64,000 nucleotides of DNA from JAHDHW01 sp965220465. Its GTDB lineage: Bacteria; Bacteroidota; Bacteroidia; Chitinophagales; Saprospiraceae. The stretch is taken from the NCBI GenBank assembly GCA_965220465.1, contig CBDCPZ010000022.1, positions 310,001 to 374,000 of the forward strand, written 5' to 3'. Made by a program: the position numbers and the translations under genes. The notes under the pieces are model-generated. The model saw only the letters and a program-made list of their open reading frames with translations. It searched no databases and was not told the DNA's origin. Positions within the stretch are counted from its first letter, which is position 1; each line of letters begins with the position of its first letter. Shown here piece after piece: positions 36,661 to 45,991 of this stretch.

Positions 36661-37389
36661 TTGAATAAATCTCTTAAAGTATTTCTTGTTGTATTGCTCG
36701 TTTTGATAATTGATCAAGGCTTAAAAATTTGGATTAAAACACATTTTTATTACAGTCAGGAAATCGCAATATTTGGCTTGGATTGGGCAAAGTTGCATTT
36801 TGTCGAAAATAATGGAATGGCCTTTGGCCTTTCTCTTGGCGGTTTTTATGGAAAACTTGCATTAAGTTTATTTAGAATTACAGCAGTTTTTGTGCTTTCT
36901 TATTACATAAGCTTATTGATTAAGGCAGAAGCAAAAATGGGTTTATTGATAAGTTTTGCGCTTATCCTTGCTGGCGCTATTGGAAATATTATAGATAGTG
37001 CTTTTTACGGATTAATCTTTTCAGAGTCATATCACGGGCATACAGCAGTTTTATTTCCCGAAGGGGGAGGGTATGCTGGATTCTTACACGGAAAAGTTGT
37101 AGACATGTTATATTTCCCTTTATTTGAAGGCCAGGTTCCAGAATGGTTCCCTTTCTGGGGAGGAAGCCAATTTTTGTTTTTTCGCCCTGTTTTCAACATA
37201 GCAGATATGGCTATTACTACGGGTGTTTTGAGCATCATCTTATTTCATCGTAGCTTTTTCAGTTCGCAGGAGAAAAAGGAAGATGATGATAAAACAATAA
37301 ATGAAAAACCATCAGAGCTAACTGATCAAAGTTCAGAGCAAATAGAACCCCAACAGGATATTTCAAAAAACGAATTACCAACTCCATAA
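36661..37389 (+). CDS. lspA: Lipoprotein signal peptidase (signal peptidase II)
   Basis: Cleaves signal peptides of diacylglyceryl-modified prolipoproteins. Four TM helices; DQGLKIWIK at the N-terminus, FVENNGMAFG, GAIGNIIDSAFYG (first catalytic Asp region) and VFNIADMAIT (second catalytic Asp). At 242 residues it is long. The extra length comes from a large loop between helices 3 and 4 (about residues 125-175) and an acidic, Gln/Glu-rich cytoplasmic tail (about 200-242). The start codon is TTG at 36661, which gives the expected N-terminus. A terminator follows at 37430-37477. Confidence 0.93.
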   Translation: MNKSLKVFLVVLLVLIIDQGLKIWIKTHFYYSQEIAIFGLDWAKLHFVENNGMAFGLSLGGFYGKLALSLFRITAVFVLSYYISLLIKAEAKMGLLISFALILAGAIGNIIDSAFYGLIFSESYHGHTAVLFPEGGGYAGFLHGKVVDMLYFPLFEGQVPEWFPFWGGSQFLFFRPVFNIADMAITTGVLSIILFHRSFFSSQEKKEDDDKTINEKPSELTDQSSEQIEPQQDISKNELPTP

Positions 37390-37429
37390 GGACGCTACAC
37401 CTGTTTTTTGGAAAACATCCACTTCTTTA

Positions 37430-37477
37430 AAAATAAAATGCGATGCATAAACCTAATTATGCATCGCATTTTATTTT
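37430..37477. terminator. Bidirectional terminator between lspA and ArsR gene
   Basis: Perfect 21-base arms (AAAATAAAATGCGATGCATAA and its complement, here named only by ends) around a 6-base loop, between convergent genes. Confidence 0.88.
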
Positions 37478-37511
37478 TAGAAAGAACTAAAGTAACTTGT
37501 TATTTCTACAA

Positions 37512-37820
37512 TTAATCAACCTCAAAAAATGAATCTACCGATTTTAAAACATTGGCAACTTTAGAATAGTCTATACTATAATGAATAAATTTCCCTTCCC
37601 GGCTAGTTATTACTATTCCTGCAAGTCTTAAAATTCTAAGATGTTGTGATGTTATAGATTGCTCAAGTTTAAGTGTGTTATAAATTTTATTTACGTTAAT
37701 GGTTTTATGGCCATCGATAAACTCAAGTATCCGCATTCTAAGGGGATGCGCAAGCGCTCTGAGTATCTCTGACGAGATTTGAAGCTTCTCGTTGTTAATT
37801 GTAACTTTAGCCTTTCTCAT
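37512..37820 (-). CDS. ArsR-family winged-helix regulator, copy 1
   Basis: A 102-residue ArsR/SmtB-type repressor fold: LRALAHPLRMRILEFIDGH, then the recognition helix LEQSITSQHLRILRLAG, then the wing REGKFIHYSID. There are no cysteines in the recognition helix, so it does not look like a metal sensor. It is closely similar in pattern to the next gene (38039-38377), from which it is separated by a terminator. Confidence 0.9.
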   Translation of the reverse strand: MRKAKVTINNEKLQISSEILRALAHPLRMRILEFIDGHKTINVNKIYNTLKLEQSITSQHLRILRLAGIVITSREGKFIHYSIDYSKVANVLKSVDSFFEVD

Positions 37821-37901
37821 AGATACGGTTTTGATTAAAGAATTGATTTTTATTTACATAGCAAATATGCGATTTTTATTTATTTTTACAAAAGATACAA
37901 T

Positions 37902-37941
37902 AAAAAAATGCTGTGAATCCGTTGATTCACAGCATTTTTTG
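37902..37941 (-). terminator. Terminator after ArsR copy 2
   Basis: Arms AAATGCTGTGAATC and GATTCACAGCATTT with T/A runs, about 100 bases beyond the stop of the gene at 38039 and before copy 1. Confidence 0.82.
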
Positions 37942-38038
37942 TAAAATGAGGTATAAAATTGACGTATAATTAGTATTCTAATCTATTGGAACACGCACAT
38001 TATTTGATTTTATTAGTTAAAATACTATGTTTAACAGA

Positions 38039-38377
38039 TTATGCCGCCAACTCTTCTACTAGTCTCGATATTTGGGACAATCTCTCGTTGTCAAGTGCGT
38101 AATAAATAAATTTGCCTTGACGCTCTGTCGCAACAACACCTGCCCTTCTTAAAATTGCTAGATGCTGAGATGCTACGGATTGTTCTAATCTTAGTTTGAT
38201 GTAGATGTCGGTAACCGTCATTTTTTCGTTTTCTTCCAGTAAATCGATAACACTTTGACGTAATTTGTGATTAACAGCTCTTAATACTAATACTGCTTTT
38301 CGTAACTCAGAATAGTCAAGTTGTATGTCTTTTTTCCCCTTCTTCAAAACAACGGTTTCGTTTTTTTGCTTTCTCAT
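38039..38377 (-). CDS. ArsR-family winged-helix regulator, copy 2
   Basis: A 112-residue paralogue of the neighbouring regulator: VLRAVNHKLRQSVIDLLEEN, recognition helix LEQSVASQHLAILRRAG, wing RQGKFIYYALD. No metal-binding Cys. A basic N-terminal tail (MRKQKNETVVLKKGKK) is distinctive. The frame could be opened at a TTG (38422), but the ATG at 38377 is preferred. Target and signal unknown. Confidence 0.9.
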   Translation of the reverse strand: MRKQKNETVVLKKGKKDIQLDYSELRKAVLVLRAVNHKLRQSVIDLLEENEKMTVTDIYIKLRLEQSVASQHLAILRRAGVVATERQGKFIYYALDNERLSQISRLVEELAA

Positions 38378-38536
38378 ATTGATGTTTTTTATAATTAAAT
38401 AATACTGCTCAAAGGGAGCCAAAAACTATACCAAAGTAAAACATTAAAATATCTTCTAAGGTATAATTCTATTGATTACTAGCCAAAAATAAAAATTTTA
38501 TTTCAATAATCATAAAATTTCACAATACGTATATTT

Positions 38537-39220
38537 TTATAATGTTTTACGGGGAATTGTTATGTTGGGAGGCTTGAAATATAAAGGAGAAAAATAAGCT
38601 GTATTACTAAAATCTTTTTTTTGAAAAGCTTGAAAGGAAAACGGAACAAGGTGGGCTGCAGAGCATACTTCAGCACTAAAAATTGCATGCTGAGATTTGA
38701 TCACTTTTTGGCATTTCGAAGCACCGTTGCCACTAAAAATAATTATATGCCCTTTGGCAAAATACTTTTGAAAGGCATGCTCGTCAATTATTTTTGCTTG
38801 GGTATCTTCGACGACATTCATGTCTGTATCAAACAAGGAGGTGTATACTTCCATCCGACGCGCATCAATCATTGGTGCATAAAGGGTTTCTTGTTTGTTT
38901 TTCCTCGATGAAGCCTGCGCGATAGATTGTAATGTATCAATTGCAAGTAGCGGCTTATCTAATGCATAACAAATGCCTTTTGCGGTGCTGGCACCTACCC
39001 TAAGCGACGTATATGATCCTGGGCCTTTACTTACAGCCACAGCATCCATTTGGTTGAGTGACATTTCGGTTTCCGCACAACAGCGTTCGATCAATATTGT
39101 TATTTTAGACGTGTGTGAGTATTCCTTCTCAGCTTCTTTGATTATTAATATTTCATCATTTTTGCTAATACAAACCGAACAAACATCTGTTGCTGTTTCT
39201 ATGTTGAGAATTAATGACAT
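38537..39220 (-). CDS. tsaB: tRNA threonylcarbamoyladenosine biosynthesis protein TsaB
   Basis: Partner of TsaD in t6A37 synthesis on ANN-decoding tRNAs. It has an ASKHA-type N-terminus ILNIETATDVCSVCIS, then MDAVAVSKGPGSYTSLRVG and ASTAKGICYALDKPLLAIDTL, characteristic of TsaB. Length 227, normal. mtaB, which acts on t6A next, is at 46 kb in the same window. No Walker motif, as expected. Confidence 0.92.
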   Translation of the reverse strand: MSLILNIETATDVCSVCISKNDEILIIKEAEKEYSHTSKITILIERCCAETEMSLNQMDAVAVSKGPGSYTSLRVGASTAKGICYALDKPLLAIDTLQSIAQASSRKNKQETLYAPMIDARRMEVYTSLFDTDMNVVEDTQAKIIDEHAFQKYFAKGHIIIFSGNGASKCQKVIKSQHAIFSAEVCSAAHLVPFSFQAFQKKDFSNTAYFSPLYFKPPNITIPRKTL

Positions 39221-39246
39221 CTTCTTTTTTGTATAATATAGAAAAA

Positions 39247-39287
39247 CAAAAAGCGGCTTAAATTTAAACTATTTAAGCCGCTTTTTG
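39247..39287 (-). terminator. Terminator after the S41 protease gene
   Basis: Arms CAAAAAGCGGCTTAAAT and its complement with a 7-base loop, 18 bases after the S41 stop. Confidence 0.87.
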
Positions 39288-39304
39288 TAAGTCTACCAGA
39301 TAAC

Positions 39305-40951
39305 TTATTGCTTCGCCAGCAAATTTTCATACTTGCTTGACTCGTTGATAATAGAAATCGCTTCTTTGATTTCTTGGTCATTTTTTAAACCAACCTGAAT
39401 TTTTCCTTTCTGATAATAATAACGGCTGGCAATTTCTTTTTCAATTATATCTATTATCGCCTCTTTGTGTTTTTGTAAATCATTCTTCTTTTCGGCTTCA
39501 ACTTTGTTTTCAATATCTTTTATGTCATCTTGAATTGAAGAAAGCATGTTTTCTTTTTCGGCCTGCTTTTTCAATTCATCCAATAATTTCTCACTCTCTG
39601 TTTCATATTCAAATCCTTCGTTAGCAACAAATTGAAGGAATTCATCATACTTTGTGAACTCAAAATCTGCTATTTCAGGCATGTTTTCATTTTCGAGACA
39701 ATATTGAGTCACATAATTAAAAACTAAATTCTTGCGCCAAAGATCTACAATGATTTTAACATTAGAAGGGTGATCAATAAAAATGTCTGGTTTAACACCT
39801 CCTCCGTCTTGAACTAGTCTACCGTTTTTCGTTTTATAACTGGTGCGCAGTGAATCTGGAATATCAATTGGTTCCCCATCTTCATAACTCACTCCCTGAA
39901 TACACCTTCCACTAGGAATATAATATTTGGCCGTTGTCATTTTCACTTTTGAATTATATCCAACATCCCTAGTGTTTTGCACCAAGCCTTTACCATAAGA
40001 TCGTTGACCGATCAAAACACCTCGATCAAGGTCCTGAATAACTCCTGATACGATTTCTGATGCGGAAGCTGAACCTTTATCTATCAACAAAATTAAAGGT
40101 ATTTCTTCATCAATAGGCCGGTTTAAGGTTTTAAAACTTCGATCCCAATCAGCAACTTTTCCTTTTGTGGTTACTACCAATTCTCCTTTTGGAATAAATA
40201 CGTTTGAAACATTTACCGCTTCAGTCAACAAACCTCCTCCATTTCCGCGAAGATCGAAAATAATTCCTTTTAGGTTCGGATTTTCTTCCTTCAATTTTTT
40301 TAATGCATCACCTACATTTTTACCTGCATTTCTGGTAAATGTCGATAGAGAAATATATCCAATATCGTCGTTGACCATGCCAGAATAAGGAACATTTGGT
40401 ACAACAACTTCATCACGAACGAGTGTTATTTTTAAATCTTTACTTTCACCAGGTCTTTTTATAGTAAGTATAACTTCAGTACCAGGAAAGCCCTTTAAGA
40501 TTGCACTTACATCATCCGTGCTTTTTCCTTTTGTAGATTTGCCATCTATTTCTAAAACAACATCACCGGCTTTTAAACCCGCTTTTTGAGCCGGACAATT
40601 ATCATACGGCTCTGTGATTGTTACAAAATCATCAATCTTTCTAATCATCGCTCCGATGCCATTATATTTGCCATCCGTTATATACCTAAACCCTTCGATT
40701 TCAGATTCAGAAATATAGTTGGTATATGGGTCCAGCGATTCCAGCATAGCATCAACGCCTGTTCTCATCAATTTTGCCGGATCAAGGTCGTCGACGTAGT
40801 AGGTGTTAATTTCTTTATAAAGGTTGGTGTAAATTTCTATGTTTTTAGAAATCTCAAAGTATTTGTTATGGTCAGAACTGATTGTAGCAATTCCTAAAAA
40901 GCCTACCATCGCAATGGCAACTACTTTTAATGACCGTTTTGTATTATTCAT
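39305..40951 (-). CDS. C-terminal processing peptidase (S41 family)
   Basis: A 548-residue serine protease with an N-terminal signal/TM segment and a PDZ domain (about residues 85-170: GIGAMIRKIDDFVTITEPYD, AGLKAGDVVLEIDG). The S41 catalytic domain follows, with DLRGNGGGLLTEAVNVSNVF, DKGSASASEIVSGVIQDL (nucleophile Ser) and GQRSYGKGLVQ (catalytic Lys). A long charged coiled-coil-like tail runs from about 420 to 548. It acts on C-termini of periplasmic or envelope proteins. Monocistronic, ending in its own terminator. Confidence 0.93.
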   Translation of the reverse strand: MNNTKRSLKVVAIAMVGFLGIATISSDHNKYFEISKNIEIYTNLYKEINTYYVDDLDPAKLMRTGVDAMLESLDPYTNYISESEIEGFRYITDGKYNGIGAMIRKIDDFVTITEPYDNCPAQKAGLKAGDVVLEIDGKSTKGKSTDDVSAILKGFPGTEVILTIKRPGESKDLKITLVRDEVVVPNVPYSGMVNDDIGYISLSTFTRNAGKNVGDALKKLKEENPNLKGIIFDLRGNGGGLLTEAVNVSNVFIPKGELVVTTKGKVADWDRSFKTLNRPIDEEIPLILLIDKGSASASEIVSGVIQDLDRGVLIGQRSYGKGLVQNTRDVGYNSKVKMTTAKYYIPSGRCIQGVSYEDGEPIDIPDSLRTSYKTKNGRLVQDGGGVKPDIFIDHPSNVKIIVDLWRKNLVFNYVTQYCLENENMPEIADFEFTKYDEFLQFVANEGFEYETESEKLLDELKKQAEKENMLSSIQDDIKDIENKVEAEKKNDLQKHKEAIIDIIEKEIASRYYYQKGKIQVGLKNDQEIKEAISIINESSKYENLLAKQ

Positions 40952-41249
40952 AATTAGAAGCTTTAGAATTTAAACGCTGTCCATAAATGTCTCTTTTCCT
41001 TCAACGATATTTTTCTTAAGAAATGTTTTCAAAGTAACGTTTAATCATAAAACTTTCAAAACAAACATTGCTTTTAAGTTTTTCTTAATGATTATAACGT
41101 CGAGATAAGCTGCATAGAAGCGAAGCTTATCAACACGATCTTAATTAAATAACGCTAAAAATGAAAAGGGGTTTTAAAAATCCGGGGAGAATAATAAACG
41201 GGGAATACTTTCATTGTAAACAAAAAACAGTGCCAGAATAATTTTCTCA
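40952..41249. other. Intergenic region
   Basis: Just under 300 bases. It contains an 8-bp inverted repeat (GATAAGCT ... AGCTTATC near 41105) and nothing else I can support. Confidence 0.4.
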
Positions 41250-42014
41250 TTATTTCTTTAAAAAATTTATGGTTGTTCCCAGCAACTGTTCTGGCTGATC
41301 AGCATGTACCCAATGTCCGGCATTTTCTATCGTTTGAAATTGTGCATTCGGAAATATATTTTTTATAGAATGAACTTCTTCTTTACTGATATATTTTGAT
41401 GCTCCGCCACGTATAAATAGGGTTTCTCCTTCAAAAGGATCAACTACATCAACTTCAGCTAATATTTCATTGTATTGATCATGGATCACAGGAAGATTCA
41501 TTTTCCAATGATATTCTCCTGTTTTGTCCCTGTTTAGGTTTTTTAATAGAAATTGCCTCACTCCAAATTCTGGAATTTTTATCCTCAAAATATCATCGGC
41601 TTCTTTACGCGTTTTGATTTTTTGTACTTCTAAAGAAAGCAACGCCTTAAAAATTAAATCATGCCCGCCATTGTTTTTAAACGGCCCAATGTCAACAACG
41701 ACCAACTTTTCAACCATTTCCGGAAATTCCACAGCAAATTGCATCGCCGTTTTTCCTCCCATCGAATGACCTAAAATAAATGCCTTATGAATCCACTGCT
41801 GCTCCATAAATTCCCTAAGGTCCTCAGCCATGATCTTATAATTCATTTCAGGACTATGAGGAGAACGGCCATGGTTTCTTTGGTCAACAGTAAATACCAA
41901 ATAATCCTCAGCTAGTTTTTTAGCAATGGATTGCCAGTTATCCAAGGTTCCAAAAAGGCCGTGTAAAATGATTATCGGCTCTCCTTGTCCTATCGTTTTA
42001 AAATTAAGATCCAT
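41250..42014 (-). CDS. Alpha/beta hydrolase (YbfF-like esterase)
   Basis: A 254-residue soluble alpha/beta hydrolase. HG oxyanion segment IILHGLFGTLDNWQ, nucleophile elbow LGHSMGGKTAMQFA, and terminal His in ENAGHWVHADQP. The order and the HGLFG plus GHSMGG motifs resemble the YbfF acyl esterase group. Substrate unknown. The ATG at 42014 is preferred over an upstream in-frame start at 42062, which adds a poorly conserved basic stretch. Confidence 0.88.
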   Translation of the reverse strand: MDLNFKTIGQGEPIIILHGLFGTLDNWQSIAKKLAEDYLVFTVDQRNHGRSPHSPEMNYKIMAEDLREFMEQQWIHKAFILGHSMGGKTAMQFAVEFPEMVEKLVVVDIGPFKNNGGHDLIFKALLSLEVQKIKTRKEADDILRIKIPEFGVRQFLLKNLNRDKTGEYHWKMNLPVIHDQYNEILAEVDVVDPFEGETLFIRGGASKYISKEEVHSIKNIFPNAQFQTIENAGHWVHADQPEQLLGTTINFLKK

Positions 42015-42143
42015 TTTTGTTTGCCTTTTTAAAAGTCTTTGCGAATATATTAACATTTTCACAAACCAATAGTTACTCGTATTGGAGCTTTATTTGTAGA
42101 AAAAAATACATCTGTTTAAAAATACTTGCTTTTTTTATTCAAC

Positions 42144-42176
42144 TTTGCTTTTCGAAAAAGAGAGTTTGTATTTTGT
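42144..42176 (+). promoter_or_regulatory. Possible promoter of the cyclase gene
   Basis: TTTG at 42144-42147, a 21-base spacer and TATTTTGT at 42169-42176; a looser match to the Bacteroidota consensus, 20 bases before the ATG. Confidence 0.4.
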
Positions 42177-42195
42177 GCTTTGAAAAATATTTTAA

Positions 42196-43812
42196 ATGAA
42201 ACCCTTTGCGGTATTACTACTTTTATTTATTTCGCTTTCACTTCTTGGCCAGAAAAGTATAAGCCAGCTGGAAAAAGAACTTGATTCGGCTTCTTCTTCA
42301 AAAGAAAAGATGATCGCAAATTATAACCTTGCCGAAGCTCACCTCAACAGAGACGCAGATAAAGCTGTGGATTATTCCGGAAAAGCTTTTAATTATGCAA
42401 TCAACCTAAATAATTATGGCATGGCTGCCGGATCAGCATACTTAAAAGCGATAGCCAACTTAAAAAACAGAGACGAAAAAAATGCAGAAGTTTGGCTCAA
42501 AACCGCGCTTAGATACGCCAAACAAGCTAAAGACTCAGATCTTATAATAAAAAGTGTGGATCAGCGAAGCAAGCTCGCGGTCAAAAAGAGAAATTACAGG
42601 AAGGCTTATGAAATTAATCAAGAAGCCTTCGAATATTTCAGTAACGGTGGTGTGAGTATCAGTGCTCTTGAGCGTAATTACGACAATCAGGAAATTCAAT
42701 TTAAAAAGGAACAAACCGAGATGGAGAGAGGCAAGCGAGATCTTGAAAAAGAAATTGCTCTATTGAGAAATGAAAAAAATCAACTAAGTAAAGACAAAAG
42801 TCAACTTGTTGAAAAACATGATGAATTAGTCCTTGAAAAGGAGGATGTAGAAAAACAGGTTTTTGAAAAAGAAGAGGCACTTGCCAGCGTTTCAGAAGCA
42901 AAGGAAAAAGCGGAAAGGCGTGCTCGTCGAAAAGAAAAAGAAGTTCAGGAACTCAACCGAGAATCACTCGAAAAATCTTATTTGCTTCAACAAGCAGATT
43001 TAGAACTTGCAAATGCTGCATTGGAGTCGACTCAAAATAAAAACCTTTTGATGGGCCTTTCTTTTGCTTTCCTTTTCATCGTGCTCCTGACCATTCTGTT
43101 TTATGCCCGTTTTAAAACAAAAAAGAATGCCAATATCGCGTTGGAAGAAAAAAACAAAATCATTGAAGATGAGCGTCATCGATCTGATGAATTACTTTTA
43201 AATATCCTTCCAGCAACTATCGCAGATGAGTTGAAAGAAAATGGTAAAGCCGTTGCCCGTAAATTTGATGATGCAACCGTTTTGATGGCTGATTTTAAAA
43301 ACTTTACTGCAATCGCTGAGCAATTGACTCCTGAACAGCTCGTACATGAATTGGATTATTGTTTCCGTGGTTTTGATTATATCATTTCGCAGTATGAAGT
43401 GGAAAAAATCAAGACGATTGGTGATGCGTACATGTGTGCCTCAGGATTGGTAAATCGCAAAACGATTCCTTTCAAAATTGTAAAGGCCGCCTTAGAAATG
43501 CAGGAGTTTTTGGAGGATTATAAAAAAGAAAAACAGAAGAAAGGAGAGCCCTGCTTCGAAGCTCGAATCGGAGTTCATACCGGTCCTGTTGTTGCAGGTG
43601 TTGTTGGCGTTAATAAGTTTGCTTATGATATTTGGGGAGAAACGGTCAATATTGCTGCACGAATGGAGGCTAATTGTAAAGAGGGAGAAGTCAACATTTC
43701 TAATAGTACTTACCAAATGGTTAAATATAATTTTGAATGTCAATACCGTGGAAAAGTAGCTGCAAAAAACATGGGAGAAATTGACATGTATTATGTAAAA
43801 AGAGCCGTTTAA
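42196..43812 (+). CDS. Membrane class III adenylate cyclase
   Basis: A 538-residue protein with a signal peptide, a helical TPR-like region (about 25-160), a long charged coiled coil (about 165-275), one TM helix (about 280-302) and a cytoplasmic class III cyclase domain (about 340-538). Both metal Asp are present (LMADFKNFTA and TIGDAYM). The substrate-choosing pair is the adenylate type: Lys in EKIKTIGDAYM and Asp in AYDIWGETVNIAARME, which also has the transition-state Asn and Arg. So cAMP synthesis is likely, regulated by the periplasmic helical part. No cAMP receptor gene is nearby. Confidence 0.9.
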   Translation: MKPFAVLLLLFISLSLLGQKSISQLEKELDSASSSKEKMIANYNLAEAHLNRDADKAVDYSGKAFNYAINLNNYGMAAGSAYLKAIANLKNRDEKNAEVWLKTALRYAKQAKDSDLIIKSVDQRSKLAVKKRNYRKAYEINQEAFEYFSNGGVSISALERNYDNQEIQFKKEQTEMERGKRDLEKEIALLRNEKNQLSKDKSQLVEKHDELVLEKEDVEKQVFEKEEALASVSEAKEKAERRARRKEKEVQELNRESLEKSYLLQQADLELANAALESTQNKNLLMGLSFAFLFIVLLTILFYARFKTKKNANIALEEKNKIIEDERHRSDELLLNILPATIADELKENGKAVARKFDDATVLMADFKNFTAIAEQLTPEQLVHELDYCFRGFDYIISQYEVEKIKTIGDAYMCASGLVNRKTIPFKIVKAALEMQEFLEDYKKEKQKKGEPCFEARIGVHTGPVVAGVVGVNKFAYDIWGETVNIAARMEANCKEGEVNISNSTYQMVKYNFECQYRGKVAAKNMGEIDMYYVKRAV

Positions 43813-43911
43813 CGCTTTTTTGTTTTTTATTGAACAAGTTCTTTTTTATCCGGTTATTACTTTGCGATAATGGTCGTATCTTTATTTTCTTAACCATTCT
43901 TCAAAGAAATC

Positions 43912-45936
43912 ATGAGCTTCGAACTTGTTTCCCCTTTCCAGCCAACAGGTGATCAACCACAAGCCATTAGTCAACTGATCGATGGTGTACAATCTGGTGA
44001 AAAAGCACAATGTTTATTAGGTGTCACCGGCTCCGGTAAAACGTTTACCATTGCCAATGTTATTAAACAATTGGATCGACCCACTTTAGTGCTGACTCAC
44101 AATAAAACTTTGACTGCTCAGCTTTACGGGGAATTCAAAGAGTTTTTTCCAAATAATGCGGTTGAGTATTTTGTTTCTTATTACGACTATTATCAACCTG
44201 AGGCTTACATTACGGTTTCTGATACTTTTATTGAAAAAGATTTACAGATTAACGAAGAGGTTGACAAATTGCGGTTACGAGCCACATCTTCCTTGCTCTC
44301 CGGCCGAAGAGATATTATCATCGTTGCATCGGTTTCCTGCATTTACGGGATGGGAAATCCAGAAGATTATAAATCCGGAATCATCCGAATCTATCGGGGA
44401 CAAACGCTTCCACGAAACTCTTTTTTATATAGTTTGGTAGAAATCCTGTACTCCAGGACCGAAATTACTTTTGATCGAGCAACTTTTCGGGTGCGTGGAG
44501 ATACCGTTGACATTAATCTGCCTTACGTTGATTATGGGTATCGCATTACTTTTTTTGGCGATGAAATAGAAGAGATTGAGCGAATTGAAATTGAAAGCGG
44601 AAAGCGAATTGAGAGTATGGAAAACGCTGCAATTTTTCCTGCAAACCTTTACATTGCACCGAAAGACAGAATTCACGGAATCATTAGAGAAATTCAAGAT
44701 GAGATGGTTGCTCAGGAAAATTATTTTTCTGAAGAAGGGCGTCATCTCGAAGCAAAGCGGATAAAGGAACGGGTAAATTTTGACCTTGAAATGATGAAAG
44801 AATTAGGTTATTGCACGGGGGTCGAAAACTATTCGCGTTTTTTCGATGGCAGAAAACCCGGAACACGACCTTTCTGTCTGTTGGATTATTTCCCTGATGA
44901 TTTTTTGATGGTCATTGATGAATCCCATGTTACGCTCCCGCAGGTTCGGGGAATGTGGGGCGGTGATCGTGCTCGTAAATTAAATCTCGTCAATTATGGT
45001 TTCCGTTTGCCTTCTGCGATGGATAACCGGCCGCTAAATTTTAGTGAATTTGAATCAATGATCCATCAGGTTGTTTTTGTTAGCGCAACTCCAGCGGATT
45101 ATGAATTGGAGCAAACTGATGGATTAATTGTCGAACAAATAATCCGCCCAACCGGCTTACTCGACCCACCCATTGAAGTTCGTCCAAGTTTGAACCAAAT
45201 TGACGATTTACTCGATGAAGTCAATCAAAGAATTGAAGTGGGGGAGCGTGTTTTAATTACAACACTTACAAAACGAATGGCTGAAGAACTGGCAAAATAT
45301 ATGGCTCGTTTGAATGTAAATTGTCGATATATACACTCTGAAGTCGATACGATGGAACGCGTTGAAATTTTGAGAGATCTCCGTTTGGGAGGTTTCGATG
45401 TTTTGATTGGAGTCAATCTTTTGAGAGAAGGATTGGATTTACCAGAAGTTTCCCTTGTGGCTATTCTTGATGCCGATAAAGAAGGGTTTTTAAGAAATGC
45501 CCGTTCATTGACCCAAACAGCTGGGCGAGCTGCTCGTAATTCAAATGGCCTCGTCATTTTCTACGCAGATAAAATTACCAACTCCATGCGAATGACCATC
45601 GAAGAAACGAATCGACGTCGTTCTATTCAAATGGCTTATAATGAAAAACACGATATTACTCCAAAGACCATTATTAAATCAAAAGAAGAAATATTAAGCC
45701 AGGGATCAATTTTGGACATCCGTGGTAAAAAACCAAATGCTTATATCGAGTCTGAAGAACCTAGTTTGGCCGCTGACCCAATTGTTAGCTACTTGAATCG
45801 AGATCAAATAGAAAAAATGGTTGCGGAAACCGAGCAAAGAATGAAAGCTGCGGCAAAAGATCTCGACTTCATCACTGCTGCCCAATATCGCGACGAGCTT
45901 TTCGCTTTGAAAAAGCGTTTGAAAGAAGTTTTTTAG
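43912..45936 (+). CDS. uvrB: Excinuclease ABC subunit B
   Basis: Damage-verifying helicase of nucleotide excision repair. Walker A GVTGSGKTFTIANVI, the beta-hairpin region YYDYYQPEAYI, Walker B-like MVIDESHVTLPQ, helicase motifs GFDVLIGVNLLREGLDLPE and QTAGRAARN, and a C-terminal UVR domain (about residues 630-670) that binds UvrC. Length 674, normal. It is followed 55 bases later by mtaB. Confidence 0.97.
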   Translation: MSFELVSPFQPTGDQPQAISQLIDGVQSGEKAQCLLGVTGSGKTFTIANVIKQLDRPTLVLTHNKTLTAQLYGEFKEFFPNNAVEYFVSYYDYYQPEAYITVSDTFIEKDLQINEEVDKLRLRATSSLLSGRRDIIIVASVSCIYGMGNPEDYKSGIIRIYRGQTLPRNSFLYSLVEILYSRTEITFDRATFRVRGDTVDINLPYVDYGYRITFFGDEIEEIERIEIESGKRIESMENAAIFPANLYIAPKDRIHGIIREIQDEMVAQENYFSEEGRHLEAKRIKERVNFDLEMMKELGYCTGVENYSRFFDGRKPGTRPFCLLDYFPDDFLMVIDESHVTLPQVRGMWGGDRARKLNLVNYGFRLPSAMDNRPLNFSEFESMIHQVVFVSATPADYELEQTDGLIVEQIIRPTGLLDPPIEVRPSLNQIDDLLDEVNQRIEVGERVLITTLTKRMAEELAKYMARLNVNCRYIHSEVDTMERVEILRDLRLGGFDVLIGVNLLREGLDLPEVSLVAILDADKEGFLRNARSLTQTAGRAARNSNGLVIFYADKITNSMRMTIEETNRRRSIQMAYNEKHDITPKTIIKSKEEILSQGSILDIRGKKPNAYIESEEPSLAADPIVSYLNRDQIEKMVAETEQRMKAAAKDLDFITAAQYRDELFALKKRLKEVF

Positions 45937-45951
45937 GTTTTTAAAAAAACA

Positions 45952-45959
45952 TACCTTTG
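45952..45959 (+). promoter_or_regulatory. Possible -7 element of mtaB
   Basis: TACCTTTG is an exact TAnnTTTG, 32 bases before the mtaB ATG. A matching TTTG 19 bases upstream is absent (TTTT is there), so the call is weak. Confidence 0.35.
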
Positions 45960-45991
45960 TAGCCGCTTTTATATAATTTCGAATAAAATAA

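Noticed and set aside
41105..41132. 8-bp inverted repeat as terminator of the alpha/beta hydrolase gene
   Set aside because: Stem is short, there is no T-run, and it is more than 100 bases beyond the gene end; kept only as a note in the intergenic entry.
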